Shown in pieces: positions 43,824-55,350 of a stretch of DNA of 64,000 bases. The notes below the pieces were generated by a model. The model saw nothing but the letters and a program-made list of their open reading frames with translations, did no database searches and was not told the DNA's origin. The DNA lies in assembly GCA_019096155.1 (NCBI GenBank), contig JAHCVI010000002.1, positions 4,712,001 to 4,776,000 of the forward strand, in the 5' to 3' direction. Both the position numbers and the translations under genes were made by a program. Origin of the DNA: Staphylotrichum longicolle (Eukaryota; Ascomycota; Sordariomycetes; Sordariales; Chaetomiaceae). Within the stretch, counting starts at the first letter, position 1; every line of letters starts with the position of its first letter.

Positions 43824-44577
43824 GGGAAGTGATTATCTGATCAACTTCAGATGCGCCACTAACTTCGTATAGCGGTAAGGGAACCGAATTGTTCCGTGTG
43901 GCGCCGAGCTTCTTTGTCTCAAGCTGTCGTCGGCATTCAGGTTTCCAGCGAGGAGGGATCCCTAAAACGCGTGATTAATAACTACTCTTTTATGGGTTAT
44001 ACAGGCATTTACTTACCGCGTAGACGTCTACTTAGTCGTCGAGCATTCGTGTTCACGCATCGCCTGCTTCTTAATTCCATCGTAGGGTTGATGGAGAGTC
44101 GACTTTCTGTTTGTTTCAGGTAGGCAATGAGCTCTTGCCCTCCACCCGATGGCCACAAAAAGCTCGATGATGAAGGGATAAAGAGGAGGCTACTTTCCAG
44201 CTTTAGAGGTGGCTGGTATCACTTTGCCACCTTCCCCCACACTCCCTCACACTCCCCTCCCAGGCACCAACACCCTCACACCTTCGAAGGTTAAGGGACG
44301 CCCAGAGCAAGGTCCACTGAGGGCTGTCGTCACCGAACGCCTTTTGGACCGTGGCGGCCGTACTGCTGCCAACGGCGGCCCATCATAGAGGGACGGAGGA
44401 TGGACAGCCACCCCTGGACATCTCACACAAACACCCGCATGCCCACGGCCGTGGAGGGTGAAGCTGGAGACACCCCTTGACAGAGAAACGGCGGAGGAGG
44501 GCCTGTCCCGCCGTCACTGCCCAAGCCTCGATGCGTCACCGGGCTTGGATGCAGTTGGCTTGTCACAGAGCGGTGGA
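43824..44577. other. Intergenic, no gene seen
   Basis: GC-rich, with C/A-rich runs at 44225-44285 and no supported frame. Confidence 0.4.
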
Positions 44578-44860
44578 AAGGGTGCCGCGAACGCCAAACA
44601 TGTCCAACCCAGAAGGCGCACTATTGGCCACAGGTGCCTCATGGGGGGGCACCCCCTTTCGGCAGTTGTTGCTTTAAGAGGCCTGCGGTCTCTCCTTGCC
44701 ACTCTCCCCTCATCGTCCGCACAGGCCCTCTTTCGATTTTGCGCGCAAGCCAGGATTTCAAATTCACAATGAGGCTGCCAGAAAGTCCTGGCAAACGAAT
44801 GATGCCAACATGAGGCGCGCTTGTGGCCAATAATGGTTGACGCGACGCGCCCGCACTCAG
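44578..44860. mobile_element. MITE-like repeat with inverted arms
   Basis: Arms CTATTGGCCACAGGTGCCTC (about 44620-44643) and the reverse complement of 44808-44835 (ATTATTGGCCACAAGCGCGC) face each other about 165 bases apart. The left 130 bases recur, inverted and about 75% identical, at 48615-48741. No coding capacity. A short non-autonomous element is the simplest reading. Confidence 0.4.
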
Positions 44861-45768
44861 GAAGCGACGCGCTCCAGCCCAATCATTCTCCTCCCACGCA
44901 CACCACTCGAGGTCCTGCCCGCTCCGTTCCGTTGTCTGGGATCGGTTTTGAACCACCCGTGGGAACTCTCATCAAGACGTTTGATGACACGCTGCTGTCT
45001 ACCCAAGGCGCCTGTCTTGTGCTTCGCATGCAACCACTCCAGCGGGAGGGGGAGGGGGTGGCCCTATAGACGCCCACCCTAGTCACCGCCTCTGGTTGCC
45101 CGGGAAAACCCCGGGGGGTGGGAAGGAGGTTGGGGGGAGAAGGGGTGGGGGGGAAGGGAGGAGACAGGAAGAGAGGGCGGCACCGCATGAATCGGATGCC
45201 ACACGCGACGTACGCCTCCCGGAAAGATGTAGCACCTTGAGGAAGTGAAGAGCGGCCTCGCCGGCTGGATCCACGACAGTTTTCGCGACGTGTCACGGCA
45301 CGAGGCTGGGTGGGAAGCGGCGTCCAACGCCTTCCGGTTAGTTAAAAGACTGGTAAAAGTGGTGATGTTGCTGTCGTCGTCGTCAAAGTGGCCACATGGT
45401 TGGGTGTGGCCGTTTGCCTGTTGCACACTAGCTTACCCGGAGGTGCTGTTGTTGGACCGGAGAAAAGTGGGGGTATGTTAATTTACACGCATTGCACTCT
45501 TTCCTGTTCCATGATGATGAGTACATTTGAGCATATTGTGATTATGGGCAAAAGATGCATCATCTAGGTGCCGAGCGGCCATCACGCAGGTGCCCCCATG
45601 CCACACGAAGCGACGCGTGCGACCGACGGCAAGCGAAATGGCCAGCCACTGAAAATATTGCCCCACCCCGGAAGATCACCCAGCTCATCCATTTTCCATA
45701 CTTCCATCCTTCCATCCTTCCATCCTTCCATTCCTCCAAGACTCGATCATTCCACCATCCACTCCACA
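44861..45768. other. Intergenic, 0.9 kb
   Basis: A G-rich purine run lies at 45120-45175 and TTCCATCC repeats at 45700-45735. No gene. Confidence 0.4.
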
Positions 45769-46613
45769 ATGGAGGATGCCACCATTGCTGCCCTGGAAAA
45801 GGGACGTATTTACTTTGCCACGACAAATGTTATTTGCGCAGCACAACTCGCTTCACTCGAAAAGATCGTTAGCTTGTTCAACGAAGAGGAGACTGTCACT
45901 GGTCTATCACCGGCAACAATCAGCAGACATAGGGCAGCGCGAACCCGTTTGAGAGATATTCTTCAACGAGTCTGCGTTGAAGTCTTCTTCTTGTGCGCTT
46001 TTGCGATACCAGTTACCAGGTTGGCGACAGTCAATGCGCCAAATGACTTTATTGAAAAGCTTCAGCGATGGTGGTGGTCCCACGGTTCGCAATCGGGGCA
46101 CCTCAGTGAGATCATCCCTGAGCTCACTGGAAAGTTCCCACCAACAGGTATGCAGTGAACAACTTTTTTAGTGCAGAAATTCATTGTGGTATAGTTCAGT
46201 TCGAAACGGCTCGCCGTGGAAACTCGTGTTTACTCCCCACTAGCCGGACGACTAGAGGGAGAGACATAGGGGTCGAGGAAGAGCAGATGCCTGCTTCAGA
46301 CCCGGAGAGTGAAGAAAATGGCGACGAGGAAAACGAAAGTGAACAAGGAGAGGAAGCCGAGCAGCCAGAAGAGCTTGGAGGTAGGCATCGACTACAATGA
46401 CGAGATATGAAGTGTACTAACTATTACATAGCGCCGATGGACGGAAACGTTTATGAACTTGATGCGCTGGATGCAATCCGTGTTCTGGCTACAAGCAAAG
46501 ATCGTCCGATGTTGACTATCCCTCACTATCAAGGGGCTAAACCGTTCATCACGTTTCGGGTTACGGCGAAGTTGGCTACGCAGTTGATGGTGGGCCGAAA
46601 ACAGCTTATGTAG
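45769..46613 (+). CDS. Acidic protein of unknown function (248 aa)
   Basis: Exons 45769-46147, 46195-46380 and 46432-46613 (747 nt, in frame); introns of 47 and 51 nt, the second with TACTAAC and ACATAG. Residues 1-125 are helical with one hydrophobic stretch (VCVEVFFLCAFAIPVTRL). The second exon is strongly acidic (EENGDEENESEQGEEAE). The third is compact (LDALDAIRVLATSKDRP). No family recognised. Three exons joining in frame argue for a real gene. It ends exactly where the convergent small frame 46614-46856 ends. Confidence 0.5.
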
Positions 46614-46856
46614 TTACTGGTCAACCCCTTGACTACCATTCTCTTGGATACTCTCGTAGACTTCCCCAACCTTGCATGACCCGTAGCACATGAATTTCAG
46701 CCCCGGCTCCCAAGGTACAATAACTACATATCCTCTGAAATCCAGCCCAACCATATCCACATAATCGTCATTGATCTCGTGTATGTATACGGAATTCGAG
46801 GAAGCATTGCGCATGTCGACAACGATTGCCACAACATCGTTCGTCGGCTCAACCAT
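46614..46856 (-). CDS. Possible small protein (80 aa), tail to tail with 45769 gene
   Basis: ATG 46856. The product alternates hydrophobic strands and charged turns (VVAIVVDMRNA, GYVVIVPWEPGLKF), as in a small beta-rich domain. The stop codon adjoins the stop of the opposing gene with no spacer. No family recognised; may be an exon of a larger gene. Confidence 0.35.
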   Translation of the reverse strand: MVEPTNDVVAIVVDMRNASSNSVYIHEINDDYVDMVGLDFRGYVVIVPWEPGLKFMCYGSCKVGEVYESIQENGSQGVDQ

Positions 46857-47350
46857 CTCGAGATCACTGTGCAAGGTCCAACTTGGGTCGGAGCATTGTT
46901 TCCCGGTCTAGCGGCGCTTTAGTTATCATAACTCATCGTCGCGGGGTATTTTCGCACCTCTCTCTCGCATGTTTTAACAATCTTGTCCTGAGAGAACTTT
47001 TTAATACGGATTTTTTTCATCCCTAGCACCGGTGTTTCTCAAGGGTGATTTCGTTGGCGTCAGGCGTCAGGCGTCGCAGTTCGCGGCTGGCTAGCTGTAG
47101 GGCGACCTGAATGGCACATCGGCGTCAACGACTCACGTGTAGATCACAGAATGCTCAGTACCTACAATCTCACGTCGCGGCACAAAAACGGTGTGCCACA
47201 CAGCTGCTGTTGGTGTCTGTTCTGCGCCGCTTAACAAGTTTGTTGGCTTCCGCGTGATCGAGATGCCTATCGCATGCCGAACCCCGCATCGGGCTGGATG
47301 ATTCTCGGGTATTACAGCCCAACCAGCACAGGGGATGGAATTGGATAGAA
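46857..47350. other. Intergenic, no gene seen
   Basis: Nothing beyond short frames. Confidence 0.4.
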
Positions 47351-47430
47351 ATGAATGGAAGTGGATGGAAGTGGATGGAAGTGGATGGAAGTGGATGGAA
47401 GTGGATGGAAGTGGATGGAAGTGGATGGAA
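47351..47430. repeat. Decamer minisatellite (GTGGATGGAA)n
   Basis: Eight near-perfect copies of GTGGATGGAA. The open frames across all six phases here are caused by it. Confidence 0.95.
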
Positions 47431-47997
47431 ATATACACCCCTTCGTATCAGCCAAGTTGGGTTGGCCTGTTGCACTTGTGACGGGCGTGCTCTCGGTCAC
47501 TCTCCAAGCCGGCTGGACTGTTCAAGCGGTGGAGCGGGTGACGACCTGCAGATTGTGACACATGACGGGCATCCCTTCCTGCCACGAATCTAATCAGATT
47601 ACTCCACTGTCGAGTGTCGACCCACATGCATACCGCGGTCATTGTTCATCACGTTGGCGTTCCGAATGCTGACTGACGCGTTCTGAGAGATTCCGGAGCC
47701 ATTGACAATCCGAGAGTTCCGGAGTGCTCTTCCTGCCGGGTATTTCCAACTCTCAAGACGCGTCGCCGCGCGAGTCACATTGTCAGAATTGGCTCATTCG
47801 CCAGAAAGCGACTTGAAGTAACTCATCGAGGCAGCTAGCGAGCCTGGTATTCTCACGTTCCTCTCGAAGCAACTTCATCGCAATAGTTCACAACCTGCAA
47901 ACCCCTTGCAACCATTGCCAAGATAAATTGCTTCCAATATTCGCCGAATTAAGGAGTGACTAACATAGCAGAGAATCACTGCACGTGCACCGTCATC
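47431..47997. other. Intergenic, no gene seen
   Basis: No supported frame or repeat. Confidence 0.4.
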
Positions 47998-48384
47998 AAA
48001 AGAACATGCACTCGGCCGCGAGGGACCACTGCCGATCGTTCCAATTGACGATGGATCCTCCCCGCGGCACGCCCAACGTCTGGTCCTTCAGCACACCCCA
48101 ACGTGTTGTGAAGTAATTGCGGAGGCAGTACGGATCGTGCTGCAAATCGACGCGGCCGGCGTCGTCCATGCGGGCCGGCTGCGAGCAATTGCCGCTGACG
48201 GCACATTCGGCGGCCAGCGGGATTGTCCATGTATTATTTCATCGCCGTTGTTGGGTTCGTACTCGCTCGTTATCTCCATGTCTTCGTTCTCGTTCTCGTC
48301 CACCGTAGAGAGCCGTGCCACCCGCATCAAGGCCCGGTCCGCGTCCGGTAGGCCAGTCTTGGAGTAATAGTTACCAAGTTTCAT
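47998..48384 (-). pseudogene. Broken or spliced Cys-containing protein gene
   Basis: The minus strand starts MKLGNYYSKTGLPDADRAL (ATG 48384) and becomes acidic. The coding-like sequence then continues in a different frame from about 48240 (AAECAVSGNCSQPARMDDAG, DPYCLRNYFTTRWGVLKDQT, IVNWNDRQWSLAAECMFF, stop near 48005). I found no good intron joining the two parts, so a frame shift is likely. No family name recalled. Confidence 0.4.
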
Positions 48385-48614
48385 GGAAGAACGTGCAGAA
48401 GCCTCGAATAAGGTTCACCACGAGGGACGTGACCTATCACCGAACAGTTTCCCTCAGCCAGCACAGGGCTGGACTGTCCGCTCCCAATGCGTCACACATC
48501 CGAGCGAGTGCTCTTGCCACCCTGCACGACATGATACAGTAGCACCGCCTTTCTACCCTTGAACGCTGCAGGAGAGTGTGACACATATGCATTGCATGCC
48601 AGAGGGATTGGCAG

Positions 48615-48741
48615 GGAAACGCCGCAGATCCTTGAGAGTAACAGCTGCCGAAGGGGGCCCCCATGACGCGCACCTGTGGCCAGTAATACACCTTCCGGTT
48701 GCGCGTGGTTGAACATTTGTGACACCCTTTATACCCGCTTT
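48615..48741 (-). mobile_element. Second copy of the 44.6-kb repeat, cut by the inverted duplication
   Basis: The minus strand matches 44578-44700 at about 75% (GGTGTATTACTGGCCACAGG, then a TCATGGGGG tract and TTCGGCAG.TGTT). It stops within a few bases of 48742, where the 2.2-kb copy 2 starts. Confidence 0.55.
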
Positions 48742-50962
48742 GTAATGCTAATTGGACGAAAGGGCATCGGCTGGTCGATAGGACCTGTCACCTTCCAACC
48801 CTCCAAACAACCACAGGGGTGCCCACCCGCCTTACCCCTGCCGTCCTTTTTGCTGTTGATGATAAGTGTGTCATATGACGTATCTTGCCTGCGCTCCACC
48901 TTGCCATTATAGGCAGCTGTGGTTCTGTGCGTGATCAACTCATGGGCTGACCTCTGGTGCCGTATGTGGGGGACCCGCGTTGGGCCGAGCAGACATTCCA
49001 TTTCGGCCGCCAATGCCAGCATGCGCACCACCCGTAGCTTTTTCTCCCCAGCATGCTGCTCAAGCTTGTACTGGCACCATGGCTAACCACACATACGTGG
49101 ATTATGTTCTCGCCGAAGATGACCGGAAGGCCTCTTTACCAGGGCCGTCAAAAAGCCCTTTCGTTGCAGTCGGCTCGCGGATGTGGGCGATATGGCAGAC
49201 TGTCCTTCGGTTCAGACACGGTTACCATTGCCAGCCTACGGCCATGTCGGTTATGCAAGCCCTAACGGATTCGGTGTTCGGGACCTCCTCCCTGAACTAT
49301 GATAGAGCTCCAGTCAACTACCCAAAGAACATGCGCCGTAAGTTGTTTGTTGCAGATGTTCGCCTCGTGAGCTGACACTAGTATAGCTCAATCCCCCTCC
49401 GCTTATCTCGATGCAGGCCGAGAGATCTCCACCGCGCAGTGGATTCCTGACAAGGACGACCCCTTCACCAACCCGTGGCTCGACGTGGCCAACTTCGTTC
49501 CTATCGCCGGCGGATTACACCGACAAACACACAGCTTCCCACTCGCCTCCTTGCCGCCCGAACTAGTGGTCTACGTCGCCGCGCTCCTTCCAAACGAAGC
49601 GGCTATCGCCCTCGCGCTCTCTAGCAGGACGATGTACTACCTTGTAGGCCGGCGGCCCTTCGGCAACCTGAGTACTCGGGGGCGTTGGAACCTGATCCTC
49701 CTACTCGAGCGGGATTCGCATACGTTGGTTGCTTGTCACGATTGCATGAAGTTGCACAACCCCTTTTGCCTCCATACATCGGCCCCGACTCTTCCTGCCG
49801 AGGGGAGTCACTCCGGCTTTCTGCCGCTGGATAGCCAAACAATACATCCGCCGGAGGCTCCACACTGATCTCCTCGATGCTGTCAATCAGACGACTCTAC
49901 ATTCCCTGTTGGACTTCAAGCTCTTCAGCACCGTCACATGCCACATGGGCACTGGCAACCTCCTCGTCCGCCAAGAAACCCTCATCGCTCCTCTGGCGAG
50001 CGGGCGCAGGCTTACCGCCCGTAGTGCGTATCTCCTGAATGAAGTCATAGCCGGCAAAAACGGAGACGTGTGCCCTCACGTCAGATGGCAACACCTAGGT
50101 CTGGAGCTCTCCTGCGGCCAAAACTCGGGGAGCGATTACCCCTCAAGCCTCTCTGCATCCTACTTGCGGAGCCAGTTATCCAAAGTCGACTACCTGCGGG
50201 ATAGATTACACGAGAGGTACGGCAAGCGCCACCTTGGATGTCAGCTACGGGAGATGGATCGTGAGAGCCTCCTCGGGTTCCAGGAGGACGAACGGTACGC
50301 GACCGCCCATCGGCGAATCCCCTGTCGAGTTGCTCCCGAGCTGGGTCAGCCGTTCCATTTATCCCCAAGCTGTTACGACTCGACTCCGATTCCGCAGGCC
50401 GTCCTCAACGACGCTCTCGGTCCGGGTCTCAAATGCGCCCTGCTTCATTCTCAGCCTTGTACGGATACAAGCTGCGACCGCCTGGCGACCCGTTTTAGGG
50501 TCAACCTCGTGCGGGCGTGTGAAATCTGCGATACAGACATGTGCATAGGCTCGCAGGACGTCGACGGCGTTGGCCGCGTGTTATCTCTGACGACGTGGAA
50601 GAATCTCGGTGGTATATACGATGGGGGGTGGCGGAGCTGGTATACCCACCACCTGGATATTGAACAGTTTGCCAGCCGCTTTCTTGTCGACCCTGACGAC
50701 ACCACAATCGTCAGGGACTTGAAACTAGGCGCTGCGGTATACAGAGCGTTCGACGGCATCCCCACTGACGCTCCCGAACCTCACGACTCCTGGTACACTG
50801 CGTCCATCAGCCCTCGGGCGCTAGCTGCCTTTACAGAAACACCCAGTGTCTCGGAAAGCTGCTGGTGGAGACTTCCCGATTTGGGCTCTGTGCCTTATAC
50901 TAAGGAAGACGGGAATTCTGAGGATTGTATCTGGTAGAGGATGCCGCGAACTGAATCTCTCG
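48742..50962. repeat. 2.2-kb inverted duplication, copy 2
   Basis: Reverse complement of 18206-20425, one base longer because of the extra C near 49760-49764. The right junction lies in CTCTCG shared by both loci (50957-50962), directly against the 5' cut end of the chromodomain gene. Confidence 0.95.
49079..50937 (+). pseudogene. Frameshifted copy of F-box paralogue B
   Basis: Exon 1 (49079-49337) and the intron are identical to the copy at 18231-20088. In exon 2 a run of three C after CACAA has become four (about 49760-49764), which shifts the frame after CHDCMKLHNPF and leads to a stop at 49866-49868. The rest of the frame (49909-50937) is open and identical to the intact copy. So one base separates it from function, or it is an assembly error to be checked. 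Confidence 0.85.
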
Positions 50963-52059
50963 GGAAGAGGGCCCTGCTCCTCTCCTTCCGCTGCCACCAC
51001 AGCAGGATGCGCACGATTCTCGACATGGTGATGCCGGGAAGTCGCAACGCAATGCGATCCTGATCTCTGATAGCGAGGCCGATGACGATTTCGACGATGG
51101 CCAATCCGACATGTCTTTCGCGCCGCCTGACGAGCTCGTCGCGGCTGCATCCAACAAGGTTAAATCCAGCGGTGTTGCTGGTGTAGGTATGTACCTCCAA
51201 TCTCCCATCCCCGGCCAGAGCAGGCGAGTGCGCTAACATGCCTACCTACGCAGGCGAGAGTCGCGACACTGTTCCCGACGACAGCGACGTGTCAGAGCCT
51301 TCGGTCAACAGTGGGCCTGGCCCAGACGACGACTTTGCAAACGAGCAGCAACAGCGAGGTGGCCTAGGGCCTTCTCCAGAGACGTTATCTGGCTCTCCCC
51401 GGCCGTCCAAAAAGCCATGCGGAACGACGTCGAATCACGACGGTTCCATCTGCCTTGACAACGAGGAATGGGATAGGCGGTTCCCATTTTCATGCGCGGC
51501 GATCCAGCGGAGACGTGCCGCGCAGCCGCAATCCATGTTGGACCCTCATGGTCGGCCTCAAAGTCCACGCCCGCCCGCCTCTGGCCTCGGGTTTGAATCC
51601 CAGCAGCAGTCCGATGGCCACTGCCATCTGGTTCCAGATGCCGCTTTCGCAAGCTTTGAGGAATGGCCGCTTAAAGCAGTCCTCAAACGCGTTTGGGTGG
51701 GCGGGGAAGCGACGTTTCAGGTGGAGTTCCCGTGGAATCCTTGCACGAATCACGAGCAACATGACCGTGTACGAGAAAACCCACGGTGCAAGACACCAGG
51801 AGGGAGGATCTCCTCGACGGCGCTTGCCCTCCCTTCACGAGCTGCTTCCACGACTGGGAAGATTCAAGGCGACGGGTATTTCAACGTCGAGAAGATTTTG
51901 AAGTGGCGAAAGGGAAAAAAGGGACTGGAGTACCTGGTCAAGTGGGTAGGGTATGGGAAGGAGGACAATTCTTGGGAACCCCCTGGGCATTTCGATCGAT
52001 GTCTTGAGATCCTGGAGCAGTTCCACCGAGAGAAGAGATTGCCTCCACCTCGAATGTAG
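50963..52059 (+). pseudogene. Chromodomain protein gene, 5' end lost at the duplication junction
   Basis: Coding sequence begins at the junction (EEGPAPLLPLPPQQDAHDSR) with an in-frame TGA just upstream inside the duplicated DNA and no ATG. Exons 50963-51186 and 51254-52059 join in frame (GTATGT ... CGCAG). The acidic Ser-rich linker (ILISDSEADDDFDDG) is followed by a C-terminal chromodomain: YFNVEKILKWRKGKKG, EYLVKWVGYGKEDNSWEP, with the Tyr/Trp/Trp cage residues present. Chromodomains read methyl-lysine, and also occur at the end of some retrotransposon integrases. Here it is probably a host or TE-derived chromatin protein cut by the insertion. Confidence 0.7.
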
Positions 52060-53312
52060 ATTCAGGCTGAAATTGATAGTTTGGGTTGGTTTGTCATTAC
52101 TCAGTCCTTGGGAAGAGCAGAGATTCATGTGCTTCATGTGATGTGCACACAAGAGGCGATGCATTGTGCAGGGAACGCAACTGAGGCCCGCAGCTGCAGG
52201 GGATATGCTCCTGCAGCGGGCCACAACCCTAACCCTACGTACATGGTTAAGTCACGGCCTATCTCAGCGTCTGCTGTGCCGTGTCTCCATCTTCGTCTCG
52301 TAATACATAGTAATTGTGAGGATCGGGAGCAAGTCGGAGGATGGAGGTCGTAACTTAAGCGTGTCATTTGTGGAGATGCCCAAGGTCCCATGAGATGCGG
52401 ATCGTTGCCATTGCTCTTCCATCTCCAATGTACAAGCACTTAGATGCTGCAAGGAGATACAGTACATACATACATACTGTACTGGTCTGCCATATAGACG
52501 CCCTGGTGGTTGGTGTGAAGATCGGGACCCCACCGCCCTGGGCATTGCGGTCCGAACCGGCAGAAGACCGCAGAAGGAAGACTCGCAAACCGGGACGGCC
52601 CGCCCTTTCGGGGGGCCTGCTGACCACGCGCCAGGCGCCTAACACGCGCGGCTCCAGGCGGGCCAGCGACCCTGACGACCACACTAGCACGCCGAGGTGG
52701 CCGTCAAACCCGACAAGCTCACCTCACCAAGGGAAGAGGGCGGCAGCAGTGCTCATCAAATGGTTGGAATTTGGCCCAGAAGGCAACTTATGGCAACCGG
52801 CTACAAACCTCTACTGTCCCGGGAAGCTGACTTGAGTTCCATTGACAAAACCCAGACCGGCCACCAACACATGCAAGCAGCCCTGCAACGGCCACCCGTT
52901 GGTGAGTGGCACCCCGCACATTCACGCCCGAGCCTGCCCCAGTTCGCTCTTGCAATTCCCCACACCTACTGCACGACGCAGGGGCTCGCACCACGGCATT
53001 GTCCAGCTCCCCAACTTCTGGTGCATCACTCCCCTCTTGACTTGGCTGCCACTTTGCAACGAGTCAAGACTTGTCTAAAATTAGACGTTCGTTGCATGAG
53101 GTTGGATTCTGCAGCTCTAGGCGGCGGCTAGGCTGTGGTCAGGGTCGATGGGTGGTTGAAGCTCACCCCCATTGGCCAGTCGGCGCAGGAGCCCCTCGCT
53201 AGTGGATCCATTCTGCACGCTCATGGCCATCCATTCCTCGCACGTCACTCCATCTCGAGACCTTCCCCGGACACATAACCAGAACCTCGCTCTCCCCTCC
53301 GTTCTCATCGCC
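52060..53312. other. Intergenic, 1.25 kb, no gene seen
   Basis: Overlapping frames of 70-155 codons in all phases (52368-53131) have no motif. ACCCTAACCCTA occurs once near 52226. Confidence 0.4.
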
Positions 53313-55025
53313 ATGGCCCGCACTCGAGCCCAAACAGCGGCCCAGAAGGCACTCCCGTCGCCGGCGTCAAATAATCAAGGCACGTTTTTTCCGCAGCGTC
53401 AAATGACATCTTCTGTTAACGCTTGCAGGCAACCGACCCCAGCGTATCCAGCCGCGCAAAGGCAGTTCTCGAAAGCGCGCAACCAGGCGCGCCGATCGCA
53501 ATCGCCCGCATCCAACTGCGTCGTCTCCACAAGTATGCCTTTTCTCCTGCGTATTATCTGGTTCACAAGCTGAGTTGGGTCACAGGATCCACAGCATTCA
53601 CCAGCGCCTGTCCAGAGCAGAGGCCGAAAGCGCAAGCAATTAATCGAACGCGAACTCGAGGCCAGCCCAGACCCAGACCCGGACCCGAAGCGACAACGGA
53701 CATCCCCTCCACGCCCTACCGAAGACGCATCTGGCGAGCCGGCGATTAGCAGCGGCGCCCACAAACAGACTGACCCGGTTGCATTCTGGGCGAAGGAAGG
53801 GCGCTGGCCAGAGGAGCGGGACTGGCCGGAAAAGACCTCAAGGACGGATTTTACCATGGACCGTCTTCTTGCGCGGAGGAAATCCTCGTCCAATTTGTCC
53901 CGGAAGCGATCGAACTCTGCTACATCCACAACGCCCAGCGACCAGAAGCCGAGGGAGGAGAAGAGCGCGCCATATCGAGACCAGCGTTATGAAACCCTGC
54001 TGGAGGTCGAAGGCAGCTACATGACCAAAGCTCCGTCAGGCTTAACCAGCGCCAGCCAGGCTCTTTGTCGGTCTCTCCTGGAGAAAACGCCGCCAGTTCC
54101 TAGCGATACACTCTTCCGCGACGATGTCTTTGAAACAACATGCCAGAAGATACACAACAAAAATGAGGCACGAATCATTCAAGACATCAGTCGACTCATT
54201 GTTCCTTCAGCCGAAAGTCTTGCGACATTCGGTGCAAAACACCTCGACATTCTGACAGAGAGTGTCAACGAAGGGTGGAACAACTCGATCCCCCTCACCA
54301 GCACCCGTCCACAGCCTGACTACTCCGTTGGGTTCAGGCGAAACGCATTCACTGAGGACCAGCTCGCCAAGCTGTCGCCATTCATTGGCAACTTCATCGC
54401 CGGGGACCAGTCCTTATTCATGAGCACGTACTACATGTACTTCCCGTTCCTAACCTGCGAGGTGAAATGCGGCGCCGCGGCACTCGACATCGCAGACCGG
54501 CAGAACGCCCACAGCATGACCCTTGCGGTGAGGGGCATCGTCGAGCTCTTCCGTGCTGTCAAGCGCGAGGGTGAGGTCAACCGGAAGATCCTCGCTTTCT
54601 CCGTCTCGCATGACCACCGGTCGGTACGGATCTACGGCCACTACCCGGTGATAACTGGGAAAGACATCAAGTACTACCGGCACCCGATCCACACTTTCGA
54701 CTTCACCGCGCTCGACGGCAAAGAGAAGTGGACAGCATATCGCTTCACGAAAAACGTCTACGACACGTGGATGCCAACTCACTTTACGAACATCTGCTCC
54801 GCCATTGACCAGTTGCCGTCGGATCTGAACTTTGATGTCCCACCACTTTCCGAGGCGACCGGTCTTTCCCAGGATTTGGGGAACTTGATGCAGTCAGATG
54901 CCAGCTGCGCTTCTATACCTGACGGGCGGGGCAGCCAGTCGAGCAATGCCGAGCAGCAAGCGGTCACTCCAGACACCTCATTCAGTGGGGTAGCAAAGAG
55001 GAGGAAAGGCCAGAAGGATAGATAG
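53313..55025 (+). CDS. DUF7924-type protein, PD-(D/E)xK nuclease-like (536 aa)
   Basis: Exons 53313-53379, 53429-53532 and 53586-55025 (1611 nt, in frame). The first intron uses a GC donor (AAG|GCACGT ... TTGCAG). The N-terminal 110 residues are basic and disordered, with nuclear-type signals (RKGSSRKRATRRA, GRKRKQ). The C-terminal domain (about 200-470) includes PDYSVGF, FIAGDQSLFMSTYYMYFPFL, TCEVKCGAAALDIADRQNAH and SVRIYGHYPVITGKD, which I recall as DUF7924. D302, E349 and K351 fit a PD...ExK nuclease core; that assignment is an inference. It is directly upstream of a small protein kinase on the same strand. Confidence 0.75.
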
Positions 55026-55350
55026 GATTTCCATTTCGGAATGAATTTATTGCGTGATGCCGCCTTGCGACCCCGCTCTCGCCTTGCCACGAATGCTCGA
55101 CCGCACCATTAGCTAATGGGATTGTGAGTGTGTGGCGCGGGGAATGAGGCGCCTCAGGGCGCATAACACGCGCCGCGAGCCGTTTTGTATCCAGCCAATC
55201 ATTGAGCGCCTTGAACCCTTGCCGAGTGCCGGGGGGTGCAGCCTTGACGCGTGACTTGCTGCGACGACTGACTCCGAGTTGCTGAATTTAATTCCCAAAT
55301 ATGCTCACTCAAGCCTGCAACATCCGTTTGTCCACCAGTCTTTCGGCAGC
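55026..55350. other. Spacer between the nuclease-like and kinase genes
   Basis: 325 bases with no frame of note; must hold a terminator and the promoter of the kinase unless the two are cotranscribed. Confidence 0.4.

Noticed and set aside
47133..47593. Frames rich in HPLPSTSIHF or SGWKWMEVD
   Set aside because: Translations of the decamer minisatellite.
52220..52240. CCCTAACCCT, like a telomere repeat
   Set aside because: Only two units; expected by chance in 64 kb, and no array around it.
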